Part shown: positions 1-6,831 of the stretch, in pieces | How positions within the stretch are numbered: the first letter of the stretch is position 1 | How the letters are laid out: the number at the start of each line of letters is the position of its first letter | Source of the DNA: Glacieibacterium sp038210595 | GTDB taxonomy: Bacteria > Pseudomonadota > Alphaproteobacteria > Sphingomonadales > Sphingomonadaceae | DNA: 9,315 nt | Reading direction: 5' to 3' | Assembly: GCA_038210595.1 (NCBI GenBank) | Contig: JBBQWN010000057.1 | Coordinates: forward strand, 1-9,315 | Position numbers and translations under genes: made by a program | The notes under the pieces: generated by a model | Databases searched by the model: none | The model's input: the letters and a program-made list of their open reading frames with translations, nothing else | Told to the model about the DNA's origin: nothing

Positions 1-66
1 TAAAGTTGCGACCACGTTGCCCGCTTGACCCGGCGGCGGCACTGCATTAGCCCGCCCTGCCGCAAC

Positions 67-141
67 GGCCCCTTCGTCTAGCGGTTAGGACGCGGCCCTT
101 TCACGGCTGAAGCACGGGTTCGATTCCCGTAGGGGTCACCA
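67..141 (+). tRNA. tRNA-Glu (anticodon UUC)
   Basis: This is a complete glutamate tRNA gene that reads GAA/GAG codons. The acceptor arm pairs 67-73 (GGCCCCT) with 131-137 (AGGGGTC) over seven pairs, including one G-U at 68/136. The discriminator base A is at 138 and an encoded CCA end is at 139-141. The anticodon stem is CGGCC (93-97) against GGCTG (105-109), closing a seven-base loop CTTTCAC (98-104) with the anticodon TTC at 100-102. The T arm carries GGTTCGATTCC, and the D arm contains the TAGCGGTTAGGA segment typical of tRNA-Glu. It converges on the glutamate-synthase-like gene, whose stop lies 51 bases further on. Nothing is disrupted and no duplicated 3' end was noticed nearby, so there is no sign that an element has integrated here. 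Confidence 0.97.
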
Positions 142-145
142 GCGC

Positions 146-159
146 GCCGGCATGCCGGC
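146..159. other. Perfect 14-base palindrome between tRNA-Glu and the convergent gene
   Basis: GCCGGCATGCCGGC is a perfect inverted repeat starting five bases after the tRNA CCA end. It lies in the 51-bp gap between two converging genes. It could form a small hairpin (5-bp GC stem, CATG loop) that slows transcription from either side. No T-run follows on either strand, so it is not a standard rho-independent terminator. It may also be chance in GC-rich DNA. Confidence 0.3.
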
Positions 160-192
160 AGCATGGCAGATGGTCGCCCGCGCCGGGACCGA

Positions 193-1725
193 TCACCCCC
201 GCGACGCCGCATCGGCCACCGGCGGCCGCTCTGTCACCGGAACGGGAAACAGCTCATCCATCGGCACCGACTTGCCGTTCACTTGCATCACCCGCACGTG
301 ATAGCGGCGCAGCGCGCGCGGCTCGGCGACCCCGCAGCTGTGCGCGATCACCTCGACCTCATGGACCAGGTTGGTGCAGTAATTCGCGACCTTGACCGCC
401 TTGTCTGCAGGGTTAAGCCCCTTTTGCAGCCGCTTGTTGTGCGTCGTGATCCCCGTCGGACAGGTATTCTTGTTGCATTTGAGCGACTGGATACAGCCGA
501 GCGAGAACATGAAACCGCGGGCCGAATTGACGAAGTCCGCCCCTGTGCACAACGCCCAGGCAACGTCGGACGGCGTCACCAGCTTGCCCGACGCAATCAC
601 CCTGACGCGGTCGCGCAGACCGTGGCGCAGCAGGATATCGGTCACCATCGGCAGCGATTCCTTCAGCGTCAGCCCGACATTGTCCATCAGCGGCATCGGC
701 GCCGCCCCCGTGCCGCCATCGCCGCCGTCGATGGTGATGAAATCGGGAGCGCTCTCGATCCCGCGCCTGAGGATCTCGACGCATAGATTGTCGAGCCAGC
801 CATAGGCCCCGATCACGGATTTGAACCCGGTCGGCTTGCCCGTCACCCGGCGCACCCGGTCGACAAGATCCAGCAACGCGCCGACCGAGTCGATTTCGGT
901 GTGGCGATTGGGGGAGATCGAGTCCTCGCCCGCGCGGATGCCGCGGATCGCCGCGATTTCCGGCGTGACCTTGGCGCCTGGCAGGATGCCGCCCTTGCCC
1001 GGCTTGGCCCCTTGCGACAGCTTTACCTCGAACATCCGGACCTGCTGCAGCGCGGCAATTTCCCTCAGCCTGTCGTCGCTCAAATTGCCGTCCGCGTCGC
1101 GAACGCCATATTTCGCGGTGCCGATCTGAAAGACGATATCGGCACCGCCCGACAGGTGGTGTGGCGACAGACCGCCTTCGCCGGTATTGAGCCAGCACCC
1201 CGCCAGCTTGGCGCCGCGCGACAGCGCCTGCACCGCGGGCGTCGACAACGCGCCATAGCTCATCGCCGAAATGTTGAAGATCGACGGCGCCAGATAGGGC
1301 TGCGCGACATACGGTCCGATCAGCAGCGGCTGCGTGCGGGCGGCATCGTCGTCCAGTGTCGGAAAGGCGCAGTTGGCGAAGATCATGCTGCCGGGGGCCG
1401 AGATATTCTTGGTCGATCCGAACGCCACCGTGCTGTCATGGCCCTTGGCGGTGTCATAGATCCAGTTCCGCTCGGCGCGGTTGAACGGCATTTCCTCCCG
1501 GTCCATCGCGAAGAAATACTGGCGAAAGAACTCGCCCAGCGACGTGAACAGGTCACGGAAGCGCCCGACCACCGGGTAGTTGCGGCGGATCGCATCGCGC
1601 GTCTGCCCGACATCGGCGAGGTAGATGAAAACGATGGCCAGGAAACCCAGGCCAACGACGAAGATGAAGGCATAGGCGAGCAGCGGCAGCGCCTGCACCA
1701 GCCATGTCGGCAACATTTCGGCCAT
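193..1725 (-). CDS. Membrane-anchored FMN-binding glutamate synthase-like protein (GltB2-type)
   Basis: This 510-residue protein belongs to the family with the FMN and iron-sulfur domain of the glutamate synthase large subunit (COG0069-like). Residues 9-36 form one hydrophobic helix, so the catalytic part is probably tethered to the inner membrane facing the cytoplasm. The GOGAT-type barrel spans about 100-470. Visible motifs are KLSQGAKPGKGGILPGAKV (235-253), SPNRH (271-275), the phosphate-binding IDGGDGGTGAAP (332-343) and the cluster motif C411-x5-C417-x4-C422, the spacing that ligates a 3Fe-4S cluster in GltB. It lacks the N-terminal glutaminase domain and C-terminal beta-helix of classical GltB (about 1500 residues), so on its own it cannot take ammonia from glutamine. 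Its true substrate is unknown. The start ATG at 1725 is preceded by GAGGG with a suitable gap. It lies 75 bp downstream of the ABC-F gene on the same strand and may be co-transcribed. Confidence 0.93.
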   Translation of the reverse strand: MAEMLPTWLVQALPLLAYAFIFVVGLGFLAIVFIYLADVGQTRDAIRRNYPVVGRFRDLFTSLGEFFRQYFFAMDREEMPFNRAERNWIYDTAKGHDSTVAFGSTKNISAPGSMIFANCAFPTLDDDAARTQPLLIGPYVAQPYLAPSIFNISAMSYGALSTPAVQALSRGAKLAGCWLNTGEGGLSPHHLSGGADIVFQIGTAKYGVRDADGNLSDDRLREIAALQQVRMFEVKLSQGAKPGKGGILPGAKVTPEIAAIRGIRAGEDSISPNRHTEIDSVGALLDLVDRVRRVTGKPTGFKSVIGAYGWLDNLCVEILRRGIESAPDFITIDGGDGGTGAAPMPLMDNVGLTLKESLPMVTDILLRHGLRDRVRVIASGKLVTPSDVAWALCTGADFVNSARGFMFSLGCIQSLKCNKNTCPTGITTHNKRLQKGLNPADKAVKVANYCTNLVHEVEVIAHSCGVAEPRALRRYHVRVMQVNGKSVPMDELFPVPVTERPPVADAASRG

Positions 1726-1800
1726 GACGATTACCCTCGACCCCGCCCGCCGCTTATCCCGGTATTCACGCGGCGACGATAGCCCGGATCGGCGGCGCGG

Positions 1801-3705
1801 CTAGGCGGCCGCCTGCATCGCCCCGTCGAGCGCCTCGCTCGCGGCCAGCCACGCGGCCTCGGCTTGCCCCAGCTTGCGCTCGACCTCGCCGCGCTCGCGC
1901 ATCAGCTCGGCCGCGGTGCGCTTGGCGTCGCCGGGCAGCGCGGTGGCGGGGTCGAACAGCGCACGGTCGATGGCGGAGCGGCGCTGCGTCAGTCTCTGGG
2001 TCTCGGCCTCGTGCTCCTGCACCGCCTTGCGCAGCGCCGCGCTCGCCTCGCGCGCCTGGGCGGCGGCGCGGCGCTCGGCCTTCTTGTCGGCCTTGCTGAC
2101 ACCCTCCGGCCGGGCATCGCCCTTGCCCAGCACCTGGGCGGTATAATCGTCGAGGCTGCCCGCGAACTCGGTCGCGCGGCCGCTGTCGACGACGATCAGC
2201 CGGTCGGCCGAGGCCTCGATCATGTGGCGGTCGTGGCTGACCACCACCACCGCGCCGCCGAAGCCGCTGAGCGCCTGCACCAGCGCCTCGCGCGCATCGA
2301 CGTCGAGGTGGTTGGTCGGCTCGTCGAGGATCAGCAAATGCGGCGCATCGCGGGTGATCAGGGCGAGGGCCAGCCGCGCCCGCTCGCCGCCCGACATCTT
2401 GCCGACCGGCTGCTCCGCCATCACGCCCGAAAAGCCGAAGCGGCCGAGCTGCGCGCGCACCGCGCTGGGCGTCGCGCCCTTCATAAGGCGGCTCATGTGC
2501 TGGATCGGCGTCGCGTCCGACTCCAGCTCCTCGACCTGATACTGAGTGAAATAGCCCACCTTCAGCTTCGACGGGTGCGCCATCTCGCCCTCCATCGCGG
2601 GCAATTGCCCGCTCAGCAGGCGCGCCAGCGTCGTCTTGCCGTTGCCGTTGCGCCCGAGCAGCGCCAGCCGCTCGTCGGGATCGAGCCGCAGGTCGAGGTG
2701 GCGCAGGATCGCCTTGCCGTCATAGCCGACGGCCGCATGATCGAGCTGGATCAGCGGGGGTTTGAGCGCTTGGGGGCTCGGGAAGTCGAACACCAGGCTC
2801 GGGTCGTTCGCGGCCTCGGCGATCGGCTGCATCCGGGCCAGCGCCTTCTGGCGGCTCTGCGCCTGCTTGGCGGTCGAGGCGCGGGCGGAATTGCGCGCGA
2901 TATAGTCCTGCAGCTTGGCGCGCTGCTCCGCCTGCGCCTCGCGCGCCGCCGCCAGCTGGGCCAGCCGCTCCGACCGCTGCCGCTCGAAACTGTCGTAGCC
3001 GCCGGCGTACAGCGTCACCTTGCCGCCCTCCAGGTGGAGGATGTAATCGACGACGTTGTTGAGCAGGTCGCGCTCGTGGCTGATCACGAGGATCGTGCCG
3101 CGATAGCACTTGAGGAAGTCCTCCAGCCACAAGGTCGCCTCGAGGTCGAGGTGGTTCGACGGCTCGTCGAGCAGCAGCATGTCGGGCTGCGAGAACAGCA
3201 GCGCGGCGAGCGCCACCCGCATCTTCCAGCCGCCCGAGAAACTGTCGAGCGGCCGGTGCTGCGCCGCTTCGTCGAAGCCCAGGCCGACGAGGATGCGGCT
3301 GGCGCGGGCCGGCGCGGTGTGCGCGTCGATGGCGTTCAGCCGGTCGTGGATTTCGGCGATGTGAAACTGGTCGGCGTCGGCGACATCATGCCCGGTGGCG
3401 TGCATGGCCTCTTCCTCGGCGAGCAGCGCGGTGCGCTCCAGGTCGGCGGCCAGCACCGTCTCGAACGGCGACGCCACCCCGGCGGGGGCCTCCTGCGCGA
3501 TATACCCCAGCCGCGCCGCCTTGGGCATCGACACGCCGCCCTCGTCCGGGTCGAGCATCCCGGCGACGACCTTCATCAGCGTCGACTTACCCGCCCCGTT
3601 GCGCCCGATCAGCCCGACCCGCGCCCGCGTCGGCAGCGCCGCGGTCGCACGGTCGAGGATCACCCGCCCGCCAAGGCGAACGGTCACGGCATCGATGGTC
3701 AGCAT
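1801..3705 (-). CDS. ABC-F family ATP-binding protein, YheS-like
   Basis: This 634-residue soluble twin-ATPase has no membrane segments, as expected for ABC-F proteins, which act on ribosomes. The first ATPase domain has Walker A GRNGAGKST (34-42), signature FSGGW (156-160), Walker B with catalytic Glu181 in LLLDEPSNHLD, and switch His210. The inter-domain linker around 225-315 contains KQAQSRQKALARM (280-292). The second domain has Walker A GRNGNGKTT (351-359), signature MSGGE (437-441), catalytic Glu462 in LLILDEPTNHLD, and His491. A charged, probably coiled-coil tail runs from about 536 to the end. Length, linker and tail match my recollection of E. coli YheS (about 637 residues) better than resistance ABC-Fs. 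The start at 3705 gives MLTIDAVTVRLGG, where the fold begins. The open frame continues 193 codons upstream, but that part overlaps the AraC gene and lacks family features. No Shine-Dalgarno is visible, so initiation may be leaderless or weak. Confidence 0.95.
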   Translation of the reverse strand: MLTIDAVTVRLGGRVILDRATAALPTRARVGLIGRNGAGKSTLMKVVAGMLDPDEGGVSMPKAARLGYIAQEAPAGVASPFETVLAADLERTALLAEEEAMHATGHDVADADQFHIAEIHDRLNAIDAHTAPARASRILVGLGFDEAAQHRPLDSFSGGWKMRVALAALLFSQPDMLLLDEPSNHLDLEATLWLEDFLKCYRGTILVISHERDLLNNVVDYILHLEGGKVTLYAGGYDSFERQRSERLAQLAAAREAQAEQRAKLQDYIARNSARASTAKQAQSRQKALARMQPIAEAANDPSLVFDFPSPQALKPPLIQLDHAAVGYDGKAILRHLDLRLDPDERLALLGRNGNGKTTLARLLSGQLPAMEGEMAHPSKLKVGYFTQYQVEELESDATPIQHMSRLMKGATPSAVRAQLGRFGFSGVMAEQPVGKMSGGERARLALALITRDAPHLLILDEPTNHLDVDAREALVQALSGFGGAVVVVSHDRHMIEASADRLIVVDSGRATEFAGSLDDYTAQVLGKGDARPEGVSKADKKAERRAAAQAREASAALRKAVQEHEAETQRLTQRRSAIDRALFDPATALPGDAKRTAAELMRERGEVERKLGQAEAAWLAASEALDGAMQAAA

Positions 3706-3808
3706 GAGCGGGCGTGTAGCACAGGATGATGCTGCGGTGCACCCGCCTGCTTTCCGCTTCGGTCCGGGGACCCTAGTTGCGCGTAGCGACCTCCGGTAAC
3801 CACGCGCG
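3706..3808. promoter_or_regulatory. Divergent intergenic region between ABC-F and AraC-type genes
   Basis: These 103 bp must hold the starts of transcription for both the ABC-F gene (leftwards) and the AraC-type gene (rightwards). They contain an imperfect-centre inverted repeat GGTCC-GG-GGACC (3761-3772) and a short palindrome GGTGCACC (3736-3743). Either could bind a regulator, but both are short enough to occur by chance. I found no convincing -35/-10 pair on the plus strand. On the minus strand, a TGCTACAC stretch about 12-19 bases before the ABC-F start resembles an extended -10. The limits given are those of the spacer, not of a mapped site. Confidence 0.35.
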
Positions 3809-4945
3809 ATGGGACTGCTGCAACTCGATACCTGTGTCAGGGCCAGCACCGCGACGACGATCCTGCTGCTTGGGTGGCTGCTGTTCCGCCGGCAGCGGGA
3901 CATCGGCACCCCGGCGGCGCTGTTCGCACCGTTGGCAATCTGCCTGGCGGGCTTCGTTGCCGGCAACACGCCGGCGGCGGCGTTGCGCCTGCACGGCGTT
4001 GCTGGCGAACTGGCGCATATCGCGAGCGGCTTCACCGTCATTTTTCTATGGTGGTTCTGCCTGTCCTGCTTCGACAGCCGCTTCCGCGTCGGCGGCCGGG
4101 TGCTGGTGATCGGGCTGATCTGGGCTGCACTGGCCAGCGCAGCGCGCGGCCTTAAAGTTTCAGCAGCGGTGAACACGGGGCTGTCCCAGGTGCTCGTCGG
4201 CCTGGGCTTTGGCATTGTCGGCCACCTGATCTGGCGCCTCGCGTCCGATCGGCCGGGCGACCTGATCCAGCGGCGCCATGACATCCGGCCGATGGTGGCC
4301 GTATTGCTCGGCGGTCAGCTGCTCATCGACTTGTCCGCCGATGCGATCTTTGGCGATGCGTGGCGTCCGCTCGCGTTTGCACTGTCGCAGAACATCGCGA
4401 TCCTGGGCTTCGGCCTGTGGCTTGCGGGCAAGACGCTCACCGCGCGCCCGGACGTGCTCGCCTTTGCCGGGCGGGCGCACGCATTACCCCCCGCACCCGC
4501 CCCGCCGGTCGAGTCTGGCGGGGGCGGGGTCGACAGCGTGTTGCGCGGCCGGTTGAAGATGTTGATCCAGACCCAGCGCATCTTTCTTGATCCGGACCTC
4601 ACGTTCGCCGCCTTCGTCGAGCAAATGGGGGCACCGGAACGCGTCGTGCGCCGACTCGTGAACCACGAACTTGGCTTCGATCACTTCCGCACGTTCCTCA
4701 ACCACTACCGGGTGATGGAGGCGCGGCGGCGGCTGGCGGATCCGGAGCGGAGCGGCGACAAGCTGATCGCCATCGCGCTGGACAGCGGCTTTGCCTCGCT
4801 GCCAAGTTTCAACCGCGCCTTCCGCGCCGCCGAGTCCTGTACGCCGAGCGCGTATCGCGCCGCCGCGCTGACGGCCACGGCCCGCGCCGACCCGGGGCAA
4901 TGGCATCCAGCGCCCGGTTTTGAGAAGCGATCGAGCGTGTTCTGA
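3809..4945 (+). CDS. AraC-family regulator with N-terminal seven-segment membrane domain
   Basis: This 378-residue protein fuses a membrane sensor to a C-terminal DNA-binding domain. Hydrophobic segments lie at about 14-27, 36-52, 70-88, 96-113, 120-142, 161-181 and 187-208, so seven membrane helices are likely. A proline/glycine-rich linker (226-240) leads to the AraC double helix-turn-helix at about 246-352. There LTFAAFVEQMGAPERVVRRL gives the first helix pair, and IAIALDSGFASLPSFNRAFRA with TPSAYR gives the conserved second one. It would sit in the inner membrane with the DNA-binding part in the cytoplasm. The signal sensed is not evident. An in-frame TAA at 3797-3799 lies nine bases before the ATG and no other start follows soon, so the start is well fixed. 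No Shine-Dalgarno precedes it. The CPBP protease gene follows 61 bp downstream on the same strand. Confidence 0.9.
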   Translation: MGLLQLDTCVRASTATTILLLGWLLFRRQRDIGTPAALFAPLAICLAGFVAGNTPAAALRLHGVAGELAHIASGFTVIFLWWFCLSCFDSRFRVGGRVLVIGLIWAALASAARGLKVSAAVNTGLSQVLVGLGFGIVGHLIWRLASDRPGDLIQRRHDIRPMVAVLLGGQLLIDLSADAIFGDAWRPLAFALSQNIAILGFGLWLAGKTLTARPDVLAFAGRAHALPPAPAPPVESGGGGVDSVLRGRLKMLIQTQRIFLDPDLTFAAFVEQMGAPERVVRRLVNHELGFDHFRTFLNHYRVMEARRRLADPERSGDKLIAIALDSGFASLPSFNRAFRAAESCTPSAYRAAALTATARADPGQWHPAPGFEKRSSVF

Positions 4946-5006
4946 GGAGCCACCCGCAGCACGGCGCGTCAGGTTGCGGCCGACGGCAGTCACCGAGAGC
5001 GCGAGT

Positions 5007-5723
5007 ATGAACGGATTGATCGGACTGGGCGCTACCCTCTGCATCCTGCTGCTGGCGGGAGGGCTGATCGGCGCTGTCGATCGGCAGCGGTTTGCGCCGT
5101 GCTGGTTGCTCGTCGCGGCGGTGCTGGTCGCGGTCAACGATGCGCTGCTCACCGGCGCCTATGGCGCATTGCCCGATCTGCTGCCCGCCAGCCACTGGAA
5201 CTGGCAGGGCAAGGCGCTGGCCCTGGCGGCGACCCTGGCGATCGCCGCACTGCCCGCTTTCGGGTGGCGGGCCGCTGGCCTGACCCTGACGCAGGCGGCC
5301 GCCAGTGTGAAGCCCGCAATCCCGGTCGCGCTCGTCTATTGCGCGTTCTTCGTGGCCCTGGCGCTGGCCTTTCCAGGCGGCAAGGCGTCGGGCGACGAAA
5401 TCGCTTTCCAGCTGACCATGCCGGGTTTCGAGGAGGAACCCTTCTATCGGGGTCTGTTACTGCTTGCGCTCGACCGGGCTTTTACCGGCCGGGTCCGCAT
5501 TCTCGGTGCGGATTGGGGCTGGGGGGCGCTGCTATCCTGCGCCTTGTTCGGGATGGCCCATGCCTTCGGCTTCGCGCACGATCGTTTCGCGTTCGATGCG
5601 ATCACCATGGCGCTGACGGCGCTGCCGTCGTTGATCGCCGTGTGGCTGCGCCTGCGCACGGGGAGCGTGCTGCTGCCGATCCTCCTCCACAATTTCGGCA
5701 ATTCGTTTGCCCTGTTCACCTAA
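5007..5723 (+). CDS. CPBP family intramembrane metalloprotease (CAAX protease-like)
   Basis: This 238-residue, very hydrophobic protein carries all three CPBP/Abi signature motifs. They are EExxxR (Glu143, Glu144, Arg148, in EEEPFYRG), FxxxH (Phe181 to His185, in FGMAHA) and HxxxN (His228 to Asn232, in LLHNFGN). These residues line the active site of CAAX-type intramembrane proteases such as Rce1. Bacterial members act in several roles including bacteriocin self-immunity and, in some cases, proteolysis of membrane-bound regulators. The chosen ATG at 5007 begins MNGLIGLG, directly before the first helix, with a modest GAGAG at 4995-4999. A TTG start at 4920 is possible, but it would overlap the AraC gene and add a charged, unrelated leader. 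The neighbouring membrane-bound AraC regulator suggests a shared signalling role, which is inference. No bacteriocin gene was seen. Confidence 0.9.
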   Translation: MNGLIGLGATLCILLLAGGLIGAVDRQRFAPCWLLVAAVLVAVNDALLTGAYGALPDLLPASHWNWQGKALALAATLAIAALPAFGWRAAGLTLTQAAASVKPAIPVALVYCAFFVALALAFPGGKASGDEIAFQLTMPGFEEEPFYRGLLLLALDRAFTGRVRILGADWGWGALLSCALFGMAHAFGFAHDRFAFDAITMALTALPSLIAVWLRLRTGSVLLPILLHNFGNSFALFT

Positions 5724-5742
5724 GCCGCCGCCCACCCGCCGC

Positions 5743-5772
5743 TTGCCAAGCCGGCCCGCCCGCGCCGATACT
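5743..5772 (+). promoter_or_regulatory. Candidate sigma-70-type promoter for the small ORF-lactonase-FKBP unit
   Basis: TTGCCA (5743-5748) and GATACT (5767-5772) are separated by 18 bases and match 5/6 and 4/6 positions of the TTGACA/TATAAT consensus. The predicted start near 5779 leaves a short leader containing the strong ribosome binding site at 5792-5796. It sits in the 80-bp gap after the protease gene, where a new transcript is expected. GC-rich alphaproteobacterial promoters are poorly predicted by eye, so this is tentative. Confidence 0.4.
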
Positions 5773-5803
5773 CGCCGGCATCAGACTTGAGGGAGGAACG
5801 GAC

Positions 5804-5914
5804 ATGGCCAAGGGCGCATCGAAACCCGGCAAGGAAGCGCGCAAGCCGAAGAAGGAAAAGGTCAAGACGATCGCGGCGAACCCGTCGACCAAGGGCAATG
5901 CGAAGCCCGAGTGA
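5804..5914 (+). CDS. Small lysine-rich basic protein, 36 residues, unknown function
   Basis: The product begins MAKGASKPGKEARKPKKEK and ends in GNAKPE. About one residue in four is lysine; it has no hydrophobic core, no membrane segment and no cysteine. It is probably disordered and could bind nucleic acid or another acidic surface. I do not recognise a named family. The case for a real gene rests on GGAGG at 5792-5796 seven bases before the ATG, one of the best ribosome binding sites in the window. It also rests on the join to the next gene, where the TGA stop (5912-5914) shares its last base with the lactonase ATG, a layout expected for translational coupling. A candidate promoter lies just upstream. 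The codons show the same GC-rich bias as the neighbours. Confidence 0.75.
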   Translation: MAKGASKPGKEARKPKKEKVKTIAANPSTKGNAKPE

Positions 5915-6831
5915 TGCACCCGCACAGCATCGTCGCCGAGGGGCTGGCCTTTCCCGAAGGCCCCGTATGGATGCTCGATGGCTCGGTCATCGTCGTCGAG
6001 ATCATGGCCGGGCGGATCACCCGCGTGCGGCCCGACGGCCGTACCGAGGTCATCGCGACGCCGGGCGGCGGGCCGAACGGAGCCGCCATCGGCCCCGACG
6101 GCGCGCTGTACGTCTGCAACAACGGCGGCTTCGAATGGTCGACGGACGGCGGCCTGATGTTCCCCGGCGGTGCGGCGGCGGACTATGAGACCGGACGGAT
6201 CGAGCGCATCGACCTGGCGACCGGCGCGGTCGAGCGGCTGTACGACGCCTGCGACGGCGTGCCCCTGTCGGGGCCGAACGACGTCATGTTCGATTCGGAC
6301 GGCGGGTTCTGGTTCACCGACCTCGGCAAGCATTTCGCCACCGCGACCAGCCACGGCGGGCTGTTCTACGCCCGCGCCGACGGCTCGCGCATCGTCTGCG
6401 CGGTGCGCGGGCCGAACCTGAACGGCGTCGGCCTGTCGCCCGATGGCCGCACCGTCTATGCCGCGCACACCACCGAGCGCCTGCTGCTGGCGTTTGACAT
6501 CACCGGGCCGGGCGAAGTCGCGCCGTCGCCGCTCGCCGCGCTGCCCGGCCGCGTCGTCACGAGCTGGCCCGGCCGCGTCCTGCTCGACAGCCTGGCGATG
6601 GAGGCGAACGGCAACATCGCGCAGGCGACGCTGGTCGAGCACCCCGGCGTCTGTTCGGTCGACCCGGCGACGGGCGCCCAGGAATTTTTCGACTTCCCCG
6701 ATCTGCTGACGACGAATATCGGGTTCGGCGGCGCGGACATGATGGACGCGTGGGTGTGCCTGTCGACGACCGGCAAGCTCGCCAGATGCCGCTGGCCGCG
6801 GCCGGGATTGAGGTTGGCTTATTATGCGTAA
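5914..6831 (+). CDS. SMP-30/gluconolactonase/LRE family protein
   Basis: This 305-residue protein is a six-bladed beta-propeller of the SMP-30/gluconolactonase family, whose members hydrolyse sugar or other lactones using a bound divalent metal. Expected metal and catalytic positions are visible: Glu15 in FPEGPVW, Asn122 in SGPNDVMFD, Asn170 in NLNGVGLSPDG and Asp225 in LLDSLAMEANGN. Propeller-like PDG turns recur (PDGALYV, SDGGFWFTD, PDGRTVYAA). The length fits the family. There is no signal peptide, so it is probably cytoplasmic. The substrate cannot be told from sequence and no sugar-catabolism genes adjoin it. ATG at 5914 overlaps the preceding stop by one base. GTG at 5911 is an alternative start that adds one Met and gives a four-base GTGA overlap. 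Its end overlaps the FKBP gene by eight bases, so the three genes are probably one operon. Confidence 0.92.
   Translation: MHPHSIVAEGLAFPEGPVWMLDGSVIVVEIMAGRITRVRPDGRTEVIATPGGGPNGAAIGPDGALYVCNNGGFEWSTDGGLMFPGGAAADYETGRIERIDLATGAVERLYDACDGVPLSGPNDVMFDSDGGFWFTDLGKHFATATSHGGLFYARADGSRIVCAVRGPNLNGVGLSPDGRTVYAAHTTERLLLAFDITGPGEVAPSPLAALPGRVVTSWPGRVLLDSLAMEANGNIAQATLVEHPGVCSVDPATGAQEFFDFPDLLTTNIGFGGADMMDAWVCLSTTGKLARCRWPRPGLRLAYYA

Noticed and set aside
25..50. TTGACC (25-30) with CATTAG (45-50) as a tRNA-Glu promoter
   Set aside because: The 14-base spacing is too short for a sigma-70 promoter and the -10 match is weak. The true promoter may lie elsewhere or outside the window.
67..192. tRNA-Glu as an integration site for a mobile element
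   Set aside because: The tRNA is intact, and no integrase, duplicated 3' end or foreign-looking DNA is present in the window.
901..1782. A 293-codon plus-strand open frame opposite the glutamate-synthase-like gene
   Set aside because: Low-complexity Arg/Gln/Asp-rich translation with no recognisable family, fully opposite a well-supported gene.
1803..1814. Palindrome AGGCGGCCGCCT at the end of the ABC-F gene
   Set aside because: It arises from the alanine codons and stop at the gene end and has no T-run. It is not convincing as a terminator.
1864..3729. A 621-codon plus-strand open frame opposite the ABC-F gene
   Set aside because: It mirrors the codon bias of the real gene, is dominated by Arg, His, Gln and Leu, and shows no domain. 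Long antisense frames are common in GC-rich genomes.
3706..4284. A 193-codon N-terminal extension of the ABC-F reading frame
   Set aside because: It overlaps the AraC-type gene on the opposite strand, is rich in Arg/Pro/Ser without domain features, and the ABC-F fold begins exactly at the internal Met at 3705.
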